Assembly (NCBI RefSeq): GCF_003086295.3
Contig: NC_092047.1
Span: 64,336,054 to 64,400,053, forward strand
From: Arachis hypogaea
Taxonomy: Eukaryota; Streptophyta; Magnoliopsida; Fabales; Fabaceae
Direction: 5' to 3'
Length of the DNA stretch: 64,000 nucleotides
Positions 19,708 through 30,349 of the stretch are shown here, piece by piece. Below the pieces are notes generated by a model. It was not told where the DNA came from and did not search any database. It worked only from the letters and a program-made list of their open reading frames with translations. The translations under genes and the position numbers were made by a program. Positions within the stretch are counted from its first letter, which is position 1. The number at the start of each line of letters is the position of its first letter.

Positions 19708-22700
19708 GGTCCGGAACCACACTGCAGGAGAGGAATCAGGAGGAGCCAAGCCCACCAGAACACGCCTCAGCTGAAGAGGTAGTGGGAATAGAAGATGTTG
19801 AAGAGGAAGAAGACATACAGGACATAGATGAAAAAGAAGAAGTTCAACCACAGGAGGAAGCACCAAAGGGCGCAAACACTACAGAAGACATCACTCCCAT
19901 TCCATTTCCACAACTTGCAAGAAAGCCCAGGAAGCAGCTGGAACCTGATCCCAAAATGGTAGAGATATTCAAAAAGGTTGAGGTAACTGTTCCTCTTTTT
20001 GATGTTACTCAGCAGGTACCTAAATATGCAAAGTTTCTAAAAGATTTATGTATACATAAAGACAAAATTAATGAATTAGAAACTATTCCTTTAGGTAGTT
20101 CCATATCTGCTTTAATGGGGGGTTTACCTGAAAAATGTAGTGACCCAGGTCCATGTATGGTTAATTGTACTATTGGTGGTGTGGTATTTTCTGACTGCAT
20201 GTCTGATTTAGGAGCATGTGTGAGTATAATGCCTTTGTCTATATATGATATTTTGAGGCTCCCTCCCTTAAAAAGGTCGGCAGCTCGTTTTGTGTTAGCA
20301 GATAAAAGCATTATTACAGTGGCTGTAGTTGCTGAAGATGTATTAGTGGGCATTAAGGGGCACACATTTTCCATTGATTTTTATATCCTGGAGATGTCCC
20401 AAAATGATTCAAAGAAGCCATCATCAATCCTACTCGGAAGACCATTCCTGAAGACCTCGAAGTTCAAATTAGATGCTTTTTCAGGAACATACTCTTTTGA
20501 AATAGATGGCCGAGTAGTAATCTTCAATCTGAATGAAGTTATGAAGCATCCTTCGGAGGATCATTCTATCCTCCAGTGTGACATCATAGATGAAACAGTG
20601 GCTGAAGTTCACTAGGAGGAATTTGAAGAGAAGTACATAGGACAAGGTCCAAGTGCGGGGACATTCTCAGAGGACAATGATAGTACTTTACCATTGTCAC
20701 CAGCTCCAGACAACCCAGAGCCTGACCACGATCAGAAGTTAGAATTAAAACCCCTTCCTCCACACTTCAAATATGCTTACCTTGAAGGCGAGCACAAGTT
20801 TCCAGTTATCATTGCAAGGGAACTCACTTCTCAACAGGAAGAGCAGTTACTTAGTGTGCTGAGGAGGCACAAGAAGGCGATTGGTTGGAGTTTGGCAGAC
20901 ATAGTAGGCATCAACCCTCAAGTCTGTGAGCATAGAATATTTTTAGAAGAGGGAGCAAGACCTGTCCATCAACCCCAGAGAAGACTGAACCCCACTATCT
21001 TAGAAGTTGTCAAAAAGGAAGTGACCAGACTACTTGAGGCAGATATCATCTATCCCATCTCAGACAGTGAATGGGTAAGTCCAGTACAAGTGGTGCCCAT
21101 GAAGTCTGGAGTCACTACAGTGAAGAATGAGCATGGAGATCTCATTGCAACCAGAGTTCAGAACGCCTGGAGGGTCTGCATTGACTACAGACGCCTCAAC
21201 CAGGCCACTCGTAAGGATCACTATCCTTTTCCATTCATTGATCAAATGATGGATCGCCTGTCAGGTAAATCACATTATTGTTTTTTAGATGGTTACACAG
21301 GTTATTTACAGATTCATATAGCTCCTGAGGATCAGGAAAAGACCACTTTCACATGTCCTTTTGGGACTTATGCTTACAAGAGAATGCCCTTTGGCTTGTG
21401 CAATGCACCAGCCACCTTCTAAAGGTGCATGATGAGTCTTTTCTCTGATCTTATTGAGGACTGTATGGAAGTTTTTATGGATGATTTTAGTGTGTACGAC
21501 GTTTCCTTTAGCCTTTGCTTAGATGGATTATCTAGAGTATTAGATAGATGTGCCAATACAAACCTTGTATTAAATTTTGAAAAATATCACTTTATGGTAA
21601 ACCAAGGTATTGTACTAGGACATGTTGTGTCTAATACTGGCATTTCTGTAGATCCAGCAAAGGTGGATGTTATTTCTAGTTTACCTTACCCCTCTTCTGT
21701 GAAGGAAGTCCGTTCGTTCCTTGGCCATGCAGGTTTTTACAGAAGATTCATTAAGGACTTCAGTAAGGTAGCACTTCCCTTATCCAGACTACTGCAGAAG
21801 GATATTGAGTTCGAGTTCAGTAAGGATTGCAAACAAGCGTTTGATAAGCTGAAGACTGCCCTGACTCAAGCTCCAATTGTGAGAGGACCAGACTGGAGCC
21901 AGCCATTTGAAATAATGTGCGATGCCTCCAACCATGCAGTAGGAGCAGCACTGGCTCAGCGTGAAGGTAAGGACCCCTTTGTTATTGCTTATGCATCTAA
22001 AACTTTAGATGCCGCTCAGTCCAATTACACTACTACTGAGAAAGAGCTTGTTGCTATTATTTTTGCTCTGGATAAATTCTGAGCCTATTTACTTGGTACG
22101 AAGGTAGTAGTGTACTCAGACCACGCAGCTCTAAAGTATCTATTAGCTAAAAAGGAGTCCAAACCAAGGCTTATACATTGGATACTGCTATTACAAGAAT
22201 TTGATTTAGAAATTAAGGATAGGAGTGGTAACCAGAATTTAGTGGCAGACCATTTGAGTCACCTTGAGCACATTACAGATGACCCCACTCCTATAGCTGA
22301 TAATTTCCCATTTGATAACCTGCAAGCAGTATCTGAGGTAGTCCCTTGGTATGCACCTGTAGCTAATTATCTAGTTAGCCGCACCTTTCCTCCAAACTTT
22401 TCTAAGCATCAAAGAGATAAGCTGAAAAGCGAGTCTAAATATTATATATGGGATGACCCATATTTATGGAGATGTGGCACTGACCAGGTAATTAGACGGT
22501 GTGTGCCTCAATCAGAATTCCAGTCCATCTTAGAGGCATGTCACTCGTCTGAGAGTGGAGGACATTTTGGCCCTCAAAGAACAGCTAGAAAAATCTTAGA
22601 CTGTGGATTCTGGTGGCCTACTCTTTTTAGAGATGCTGCTGAATTTTGTAGATCTTGTTTTCCATGCAAAAAATTTGGTAATATATCCAGGAGGGATGAG

Positions 22701-23651
22701 ATGCCTCAACAAATTATGCTTTTCTGTGAAATTTTTTATGTTTGGGGGATTGACTTCATGGGTAGATTTCCAAATTCTAATGGTTATCTTTATGTATTGT
22801 TAGCTGTGGATTACGTTTCCAAATAGGTGGAAGGAATTCCTACCTGCACTGATGATGCTAACACTGTTGTTTCCTTTGTGAGAAACCACATTATTTGTCA
22901 CTTTGGATCACCACGAGCAATCATGAGCGATCAAGGCACCCATTTTTGTAACAGGAGACTAACAGGATTGATGAAAAAGCATGGGATAATTCATAAGGTT
23001 GCAACAGCCTACCATCCTCAGACTAATGGGCAAGCCGAGGTGTCAAACAGAGAGATAAAGCGTATCTTGCAGAAGATAGTCAAACCTCATAGAAGAGACT
23101 GGAGCACCAGGCTACAAGATGCACTCTGGGCATACAGAACAGCATACAAAACACCCATTGGGATGAGTCCTTTCCGCTTAGTTTATGGAAAAGCTTGTCA
23201 TCTCCCTGTTGAAGTAGAGCACAAAGCCTTTTGGGCAGTAAAGGATTGCAACATGGGAATTGAGAAAGCCGGAGCTGAAAGGAAGTTGTAACTGCAAGAA
23301 CTGGAAAGCCTTTGCCTAGAAGCTTATGAGAACTCAAGGCTTTACAAGGAAAAGATGAAGGCTGTACATGATCAGCACATCAAGAGAAAAGAGTTCCAAC
23401 CTAGGGATTTAGTCCTCCTTTACAAGTCTCGACTAAGGCTCATGCCAGGCAAGTTAAGATCAAGATAGGAAGGTCCGTACAGAGTAGAGAAGGCCGAACC
23501 ATACAGAGTTTATCACCTAAGCCATCCTTCAAGATCTGAACTTACCAAAGTTAACGGACATCGTTTAAAGCTGTACCATGGTGAGAAGCTGAAGAAAAAC
23601 AAGGAGCTCGCGATCTTCCTCTTGGAAGATCCCCACATAGCCGAAGCCTGA
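19708..23651 (+). pseudogene. pol: pol of G2: protease, RT, RNase H, integrase, broken by stops only
   Basis: One continuous frame after about 19710. Protease: conserved block VPKYAKFLKDLCIHKDK, active site DLGA at 20205-20216, GRPFLKTSKFKLDAF. A stop at 20613 is probably from CAG. RT: LEADIIYPISDSEWVSP, FLDGYTGYLQIH (first catalytic Asp) and FMDD at 21474-21485. RNase H: IMCDASNHAVGAAL, TTEKELVAIIFALDKF and [11 protein letters not shown] supply the acidic residues. Integrase: HHCC-type zinc region near 22540-22670 and DD35E (Asp in WGIDFMG, Asp in SDQGTHF, Glu in GQAEVSNRE, 35 residues apart). The tail ends at TGA 23649-23651. Six stops (20613, 21421, 22080, 22825, 23289, 23466) are single C-to-T or G-to-A changes from conserved Gln, Arg or Trp codons. 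All catalytic residues survive. Confidence 0.88.
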
Positions 23652-23694
23652 GCTAGTGGAGTGTCCAACTTACGGACGTTAAAGCAAAGTGCTA

Positions 23695-23712
23695 GGTGGG
23701 AGACAACCCACT
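23695..23712 (+). other. Conserved post-pol RNA hairpin (G2)
   Basis: GGTGGG (23695-23700) pairs with CCCACT (23707-23712; the last pair is G-U), loop AGACAA. Upstream GTCC-AACTTAC-GGAC (about 23663-23677) repeats the companion hairpin. It starts 43 nt after the pol stop. Confidence 0.7.
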
Positions 23713-23828
23713 ATGGTATGATCGCTCTTTTCTTTATTCTTAGTTTTCCCTATTCAAAAACTCTTCTCTTTATTAGTACATTTTGCACATCTGCATTTAC
23801 ATATTTTATTTTTAAAAAAAAAATTTTT

Positions 23829-24300
23829 ACGCGACGCGACCGCATCATTGACGCGTCCGTGTCGCAAGAGGTTGGAGAACAAAATAAAACGAACAGAGAG
23901 TCACGCAAGAGCGTGGCTGGAGGCGTGCTAGTGGCACAAATCGCCCCACACGACCGCGTGCCCTGGAATTCGACGTCAAAAGGGTGCACGACCGAAAGTT
24001 GTGCTAGAGTGGTGCTGGATTGGTGCTGAACGCACAATTCTTCCCACGTGGCCGCGTGACCGACGCGACCGCGTCATATCCTTCTCATGGCCACTCACGC
24101 GATTGCCTACCCCACGCGATCGCGTCACTCCAGATTTCGTAAAACTAAACTTTCAAACAGAGAGTTGTGCGAGTGCGAGGCTACCCTTGCGCCAGTAGCA
24201 TGAAACGGGTCACGCGACCGTGTGACCGACGCGACCGCGTCAATCAGTATCAGCGGAAGTCGCGCGACCGCGTGCCCCACGCGACCGCGTCGCTTGCGCC
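23829..24300. repeat. GACGCGACCGCGTC-type repeat cluster, post-pol spacer of G2
   Basis: Many near-palindromes of the form ACGCGACCGCGT in about 470 bp, the same motif as in the G2 LTR cluster. They are followed by a CT-rich stretch (24300-24435). Open frames across it are artefacts of low stop-codon content. Confidence 0.8.
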
Positions 24301-24435
24301 GCACAGCTTCCCTGGTTTGCCAATTATCTTATCTTTCTTTTCCCCAAATCCTATTTTCTCTTTTCCCTCCTTATTTCTTCCTTCTTCCTTCTTTCTCACT
24401 TTCTACTCTCTCTCTCTCTCACTTCCATTAACAAG

Positions 24436-25106
24436 GTTTTCTTTTCCTCTTTCCCCCCCTAATTTTTTCTATTATTCCTCTTATTTTTATATGTTATCTT
24501 CTTTTCTTTTCTTTCTACCTCCATTATCCATATTTTCTTCTTCTTTCTTTTTCCCTTTTACTTGGTGTTGGAAATTTATTTGAGTCATTGTTTCTCATTA
24601 TATACTTGTGGATTGTTGTAAATTTGTTTGGCAATTATATATTGCTTTTAAAAGGGTTGCTTGCATGTTTAATTTAATACTTTCTATACCATATTTACCA
24701 TGCATGCTATATGTTTGTGAAAAAGCCCATATGGCATTATGCACTTTCCTACGTTATTCTACTCTAACATTCAATGCTTGCTTTTCACAAATTCCCATTA
24801 CTATTTTATTAATTGAATATAATTGTCAATACAAATGTGATGGCTAGTTTGTTACGAGTGATAACAAATTTGACTAATTAAATGCTTGATCTATGTTACT
24901 CATGCCTTTTCCTACATGCCAATAAACCCCTTGCATTTAATTGTCCTCAACTGCACTTGCTTTTTTTCAATTGATGAACTTTTCATATGTAGTCATGACC
25001 ATCTGTTAATGACATACTATTTGCCGTGCATTGATTATCACTCATACAATCCTCTTCCTTGCTCTATCTCTTTAAATTTAATTTACTCTCTTTTCCCTTT
25101 TTCAGG
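24436..25106 (+). other. Putative leader intron before the post-pol ORF of G2
   Basis: Donor-like AACAAG|GTTTTC at 24435/24436 ends a CT-rich leader. Acceptor-like CCCTTTTTCAG|G lies one base before the ATG at 25107. Length 671 bp, close to the G1 predictions. The body is T-rich with stops in all frames. Confidence 0.48.
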
Positions 25107-26060
25107 ATGGCCACCAAGAAAGGCAAAGAGAAAGCTACTACCAAATCAACAGCGAGGAGAGGAACAAAAAGAGCATTAGGGGCAGAGCCCTCTTCAACTG
25201 CAGTTAAACCCTCAACAAAAAGAACTAAGAGGATTATAAAGGTTGATGATAAAGAAAGAGCCTTCCCAGCAAAGGACACTGCGCGATTTCCGAATCGCTA
25301 CTGTGAGCAGATGTTCCCCATCCTGGCAGAAAGGAGCTACAACAACGAATACCTTCTTCTCCTCCCAAACCATATTGCTACCTTTGTTGAGCTGCAAATT
25401 GCACAAAGACAATGGGGTTTCCTACAGAGACAGCCGAGGCAGGTCAATCTTTCTTGGGTAGTCGAGTTCTACTCCAACTTCCACCTGCCAACCCTGCAGT
25501 CTGTCTTTGTCCGTCAGAAGCAAGTCCCCATTACAGAAGAGGCCATTCAAAGAACTCTAGGTCTTCCCCCTATTCAAGAAGGATTGGACGCCTTTCAAGA
25601 AGCTGCACTCAAGCGCCAGATGTACCAATTTGACTGGGACGCCGTTCTCAAAGTTATCGCACTACCTGGCAGCCGTTGGATCTACGGATACCATCGTACC
25701 CACCCTAAGGAAATATCGGCTTCAGCACTTACCTTGGAGGCTCGCGTATGGGCACAGATCATGTCCCATTACGTCTTCCTGAGCACTCATGAGTCCTCCT
25801 TCACTGCGGACCAACTGCTCCATCAGATACTCGAAAGGTTGGATCGGCAGGAACACAAAGCTAAGATGAGAGAGCACCGTAACAAGCGCCGATTCACATA
25901 CCTCAAGGAGCTGATTATGGGAAAATTCAAGGACTCAGACACCCCAGATTCCACTTTCTTTACCAGCATAGGAAGCCATGATGGCCCCGACTTTGGAGAT
26001 ACTGCTACCAGCCCACCTTTGTTTCTGACAGATGGCACCGAAGACGGTGCAAAGCCTTAA
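25107..26060 (+). CDS. Post-pol ORF of G2, internally shortened
   Basis: A 317-codon ORF, intact from ATG to TAA. The start follows a TTTTTCAGG acceptor-like site and is shared by the copies at 10306, 29096, 50525 and 59456. N-terminus strongly basic (MATKKGKEKATTKSTARR), nuclear-localisation-like. Core conserved with the sister copy: RFPNRYCEQMFPIL, WGFLQRQPRQVNLSWVVEFY, VFVRQKQVPITEEAIQ, FDWDAVLKVIALPGSRWIYG and LEARVWAQIMSHYVF. After SSFTAD it jumps directly to QLLHQILERLDRQE. The sister at 29096 has about 100 more residues here (LLWCLLTDQPLHLS, GNLPFPSLVSDLVSAAG), so this copy has an in-frame deletion. No membrane segment or signal peptide. Distant homologue of the F-family ORFs. Function unknown. 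Confidence 0.8.
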   Translation: MATKKGKEKATTKSTARRGTKRALGAEPSSTAVKPSTKRTKRIIKVDDKERAFPAKDTARFPNRYCEQMFPILAERSYNNEYLLLLPNHIATFVELQIAQRQWGFLQRQPRQVNLSWVVEFYSNFHLPTLQSVFVRQKQVPITEEAIQRTLGLPPIQEGLDAFQEAALKRQMYQFDWDAVLKVIALPGSRWIYGYHRTHPKEISASALTLEARVWAQIMSHYVFLSTHESSFTADQLLHQILERLDRQEHKAKMREHRNKRRFTYLKELIMGKFKDSDTPDSTFFTSIGSHDGPDFGDTATSPPLFLTDGTEDGAKP

Positions 26061-27527
26061 GTGTGGGGAGATCGGTCAGTACCTGACTTCTGGAGGTAAT
26101 TTCTCTTCCCTAAACACCAATAAATTAGGATATTTAGTTAGTTTTTTTTTTTTGTAGAATAGGATAAATTGCATAGTAATAGATTAGTTGCATGCATGTT
26201 CTACTTGATTGAAAAGACAATAAGTTTCTTCTAAGACTCTATTTTTGGAACAAAATTTCACTAATTTTAATTAAAACTTTTATGTTAAAGTTGCTTGAAG
26301 TTGTATTTGGAACATGATTTTTGAGCTAAAGAACACACAACCTGTGAGATTTGAGCCTTTATGCATGGTTACATTATTTAACCATAATTATTTTGTTCTT
26401 GTGTGTTTACTTCTCTATGATTGTAATCTATATTTTGTTTCATCCTATATGTCCAATGTTTATTATATTTATATGTTTGCATATGATTGAGGCCATTAAT
26501 CATTTAGCTCACTTATCCAAATTAAGCCTACCCTTTCAATTACCTTTGTTAGCCACTTTGAGCCTTTAAGTCCCATTTGTTTTATATTTTACCACATTAC
26601 TAGCCTTAAGCGGAAAAACAATTATATATCCCAAACTGAATTTTTGGTTAGCTTAAGATAGAATTATGTGTGCTAATATAATGGAAAATTGTGGAAACAA
26701 AAGATAATAAGGGAATGTGTCATGATAATATAATGGGAATTTGGACTCCTACTCATGTGAAATTATAAGAATTAAAAATATATGTGCATTGATAAGCTAT
26801 GTTTATTTTTATGTTTATGTTAAAAAAAATCAAAATTATTCAATAAATAAATAAGGGGACAAAATTACCCCAATGTTAAGTTAAGAATTCAAAAATCAAT
26901 GCATGTATGATAAAATTAAGATAAAAAGTTGATACATGAGTGTGGAATGTGAAAGGGAAATTCTGGGTAGCTAGGTATGAATTCTAAAGTTATATAGAAT
27001 ATATATATATATGTTATGTTAAAGCTTGGGTTAATTAAAGATTCAGTTTATAAGCTTACTTAGCCATATATGTATCCTTACCATTACCTTAGCCCCATTA
27101 CAACCTTGAAAAGACCTCATGATGTTTGCATTGGTATATTAAATGTTGTTGATTGGTTAGGAAAAGAACAAAAATTAGAGAGCACGATTAGAGAAGGATA
27201 GAGTGATTGCCCTATACACTAGAGAGATTAGAGCGTACATACATCATCAGTGAGGGTTCAATGCTTAAAATTCTATGTTCCCTGCTTTCATGAGCTACCT
27301 TCTTGCATTTTTATCTGTTCTTACTGTATAAGAATTGAATTAGTGGAATTTGATTTGTAATTGTTTTGAAGAGCTTATTTACTATTGATCAAGTGGACAA
27401 GAATCATATAGTTGCATTCACATATATAGGTTGCATTGCATTGCATGAGTTTTACATGTTCCTACTCATTTATTTTATCTCCTTCAACTAAGCATGAGGA
27501 CATGCTAGTGTTTAAGTGTGGGGAGGT
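26061..27527 (+). mobile_element. 3' untranslated region of G2
   Basis: No gene. It begins AAGTGTGGGGAGATCGGTC at the ORF stop and ends with AAGTGTGGGGAGGT at the LTR, two copies of one purine-rich motif. A small inverted repeat GGGG...CCCC lies at 26855-26871 and recurs in G2-del (31120-31137) and G3 (60437-60452). A short poly-T run is at about 26143 and an (AT)7 tract at 26999-27012. Confidence 0.75.
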
Positions 27528-28675
27528 TGATAAACCACTATTTTATGGTTTATAATGTGTTTAATTGTGTGGTTTTATCATGATCTTTACCCACTTATTC
27601 ATATGATTAGCATGCATTTATAGTTCCTTCCTAAAATTATTACATGACTGAAAACTTGCTTCCTAAGAGACTTTTAATTATGCATTTTAATTCTCCTTTA
27701 TTCCATTCGATGCCGTGATTTGTGTGTTAAATGTTTTAGGCTTTATAGGGCATGAATGAGTTGGAGATTGGAAAGGAAGCTTACAAAAAATGGAAGGAAC
27801 ACAAAAAATTAAGGAGATGACCAGCGAGAAGTGACGCGGCCGCATGGCTCACGCGACCGCGCGAAAGAGAGGAAATCGCAGTGACGCGGCCGCATGGCTC
27901 ACGCGACCGTGCGGATTGGAATAGCATAAGTGACGCGGAGGCGTGGACGATGCGCCCGCATGGCAAAGCAAAATGCCGAATAAAGCGTCCGCATGAATGA
28001 CGCGATCGCTTGACGTGTGCGATCTGCATAATCTGCAGAATTCGCTGGGGGCAATTTTGGGCCCTGTTTTGACCCAGTTTTCGGCCCAGAAAAGCAGACT
28101 AGAGCCAGAGAACATGCAGAAACCAACAACAACATTCATTCTACACAGTTTTTAGTTTTTAGATCTAGTTTTACTCATCCTCTAGGTTTTCTCTCTACAC
28201 ATTCATAGTTCTTAGGATTTTATTTCTATTGCTTTTTGCATTGGGATATTAAGAATAGTTATTACCTCATCAAGACTTCGTCATTCTAGTTCATTTTCTT
28301 TACTTGGCTTTACTCTTCCATGTCCTTTAATTTACTCAATTTTACTATTGGATTATTTTAGAATTTATTAATACAAGAATTACTTTTATTTTTAATTGAT
28401 TCCTTTGAGTTTTATTTATCATGTCTTTCTTTAATTCCCTTTCCTATGTTATGAGTTCTACATTCACAATGAGCGAGTAGTTCCCTAACTTGATGGGGAG
28501 TTGATTGAAAGGAACCTATGAGTTGGGATGCTTAAAAGAAAAATTGTAATTGGGTTTATTGTTGGAATGCTCTCTAATCACTGACACTAATCCTTTTCAA
28601 TTGAGCGGATTGGAACTTGTGAATAGAAACAGCATTCCAACTTGTTTGACTTTCCCTTACCTAGTAAGGGATAAC
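27528..28675 (+). repeat. G2 LTR b, left part (continues at 33231)
   Basis: Opens TGATAAACCACTATTTTATGG and is about 97% like LTR a by eye over the first 330 bp. It is interrupted at 28675/28676 after AAGGGATAAC by the nested element G2-del. Its remainder resumes at 33231. It has a cluster unit that LTR a lacks (about 27840-27890). Confidence 0.88.
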
Positions 28676-28937
28676 TGATAAACCACTATTTTATGGTTTA
28701 TATTGTGTTTAATTGTGTGGTTTTATCATGATCCTTACCTACTTATTCATTAAATTAGCATGAAATTATAATTCCTTCCTGAATTTATAACACGTGTGAA
28801 AACTGCTTCCTAGAGACTTTAATTATGTAATTTTAATTCTCCTCTATTCGATTCGATGCCGTGATCTGTGTGTTGAATTTATAACATGTGTGAAAACTGC
28901 TTCCTCTATACTTGCAACGTAACTATTTTAATAATTT
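28676..28937 (+). repeat. Rearranged 5' LTR remnant of G2-del
   Basis: The first roughly 200 bp follow the 3' LTR. A roughly 30-bp segment (GAATTTATAAC...TGCTTCCT) then appears a second time, and the sequence jumps to the LTR's last 60 bp (TATACTTGCAACGTAACT), then straight into sequence from before the post-pol ORF. About 1.1 kb of LTR plus all gag-pol is missing. Confidence 0.75.
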
Positions 28938-29095
28938 ATGCACTAGCTATTTTCCATTGTTGGCTTTTCACATGTACTCGCGAGCATGTGATAATGTCAG
29001 TATATCTTAATGTGCATCCATCACCCTCTTTTCTGTTTCTTTCTTTGTTGTATCTCTCTTTGAATTTAATTTACTTTCTCTTCCCTTCTTTCAGG

Positions 29096-30181
29096 ATGGC
29101 CACCAAGAAAGGAAAAGAGAAAGCTACTTCGAAACCACCAGCAAGAAGAGGAACTAAAAGAGCATTAGTGGCAGAGCCTTCTTCAACCGCAGTTAAGCCC
29201 TCAACAAAAAGAATTAAGAGGATAATAAAGGTTGATGAGAAGGAGAAAGCCTTTCCAACAAAGGACACTGCACGATTTTCCAATCGCTACTGTGAGCAGA
29301 TGTTCCCTCTCCTGGAAGAAAGAAACTATAACAATGAATACCTTCTTATCCTCCCGTCCAATATTGCTTCCTTTGTTGAGCCGCAAATTGAACGAAGACA
29401 ATGGGGTTTCCTATGGAGACAGCTAAGGCAGGTCAATCTTTCTTGGGTAGTTGAGTTCTACTCTAACTTCTACAAGCCAACCCTGCAGTCTGTTTATGTC
29501 CGGCAGAAGCAAGTCCCCCTCACAGAGGAGGCCATTCAGCAAGCTCTGAGTCTTCCCCCTATTCCAGAAGGAATGGACGCCTTCCAAGAAGCCGCACTTA
29601 AGCGCCAGCGGTACCAATTTGACTGGGAATCTGTTCTCGGAGTTATCGCATTACCTGGCAGCCATTGGATCTACGGATACCACCGTACCCGCCCTAAGGG
29701 AATCTTGGCTTCAGCACTTACCTTGGAGGCTCGCGTCTGGCCACAGATCATGTCCCATTACGTCTTTCCGAGCACTCATGAGTCCTCCTTCTCTGCGGAC
29801 ATGGCTGTTCTACTATGGTGCCTCCTTACAGACCAACCTTTGCATCTCTCAAGACATATCCAGAATGCTATGGGACACGTACAAATTGCGGGGAACTTAC
29901 CTTTCCCTTCCTTGGTCTCAGATCTTGTCTCAGCAGCCGGAGTCTCCTACAGAGCTGGAGACACCAAAGCCGTGCTTCCACGGGATGATCAGTATGTCCC
30001 TCACGGGAAATACCTCAGACTCCCAGCAGCTACTACAAGCCTTCCTACTACTCCAGTTGAAGATAATCCTTCTTCAATACCACAAGCACCTACAACTGAT
30101 GAATTGCTCCAGCAGATAATCGAAAGGTTGGATCGGCAAGAACAGAAAGCAAAGATGAGAGAGCGCCGTAACGAGTGCTGA
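29096..30181 (+). CDS. Post-pol ORF of G2-del, nearly full length
   Basis: Reads open from ATG 29096 (after CTTTCAGG) to TGA 30179-30181, 361 codons. It is the best reference for the G-type post-pol protein: basic N-terminus MATKKGKEKATSKPPARRG; SNRYCEQMFPLL; WGFLWRQLRQVNLSWVVEFY; VYVRQKQVPLTEEAIQ; LEARVWPQIMSHYVF; LLWCLLTDQPLHLSRHIQ; GNLPFPSLVSDLVSAAGV; then a Pro/Thr linker and a charged, probably coiled-coil end (ELLQQIIERLDRQEQK). The stop is probably a CGA-to-TGA change: the sister at 25107 has Arg here, and the frame beyond continues to the shared end GAKP at TAA 30347-30349, making the original about 417 residues. No envelope features. Upstream in-frame ATG 28886 lies in LTR/intron sequence and was rejected as the start. 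Confidence 0.8.
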   Translation: MATKKGKEKATSKPPARRGTKRALVAEPSSTAVKPSTKRIKRIIKVDEKEKAFPTKDTARFSNRYCEQMFPLLEERNYNNEYLLILPSNIASFVEPQIERRQWGFLWRQLRQVNLSWVVEFYSNFYKPTLQSVYVRQKQVPLTEEAIQQALSLPPIPEGMDAFQEAALKRQRYQFDWESVLGVIALPGSHWIYGYHRTRPKGILASALTLEARVWPQIMSHYVFPSTHESSFSADMAVLLWCLLTDQPLHLSRHIQNAMGHVQIAGNLPFPSLVSDLVSAAGVSYRAGDTKAVLPRDDQYVPHGKYLRLPAATTSLPTTPVEDNPSSIPQAPTTDELLQQIIERLDRQEQKAKMRERRNEC

Positions 30182-30349
30182 TTCAAACACCTCAAGGAGC
30201 TACTCAAGGGACACTTCAGGAACTCGGATACCCTGGACTCCACTTCTTTTACCAGCACAGGGAGACATAATGGTCCCGACTGTGGAGATACTGCCACCAG
30301 CCCACTCCTGTTCATGACAGACGGCATCGAGGACGGTGCAAAGCCTTAA

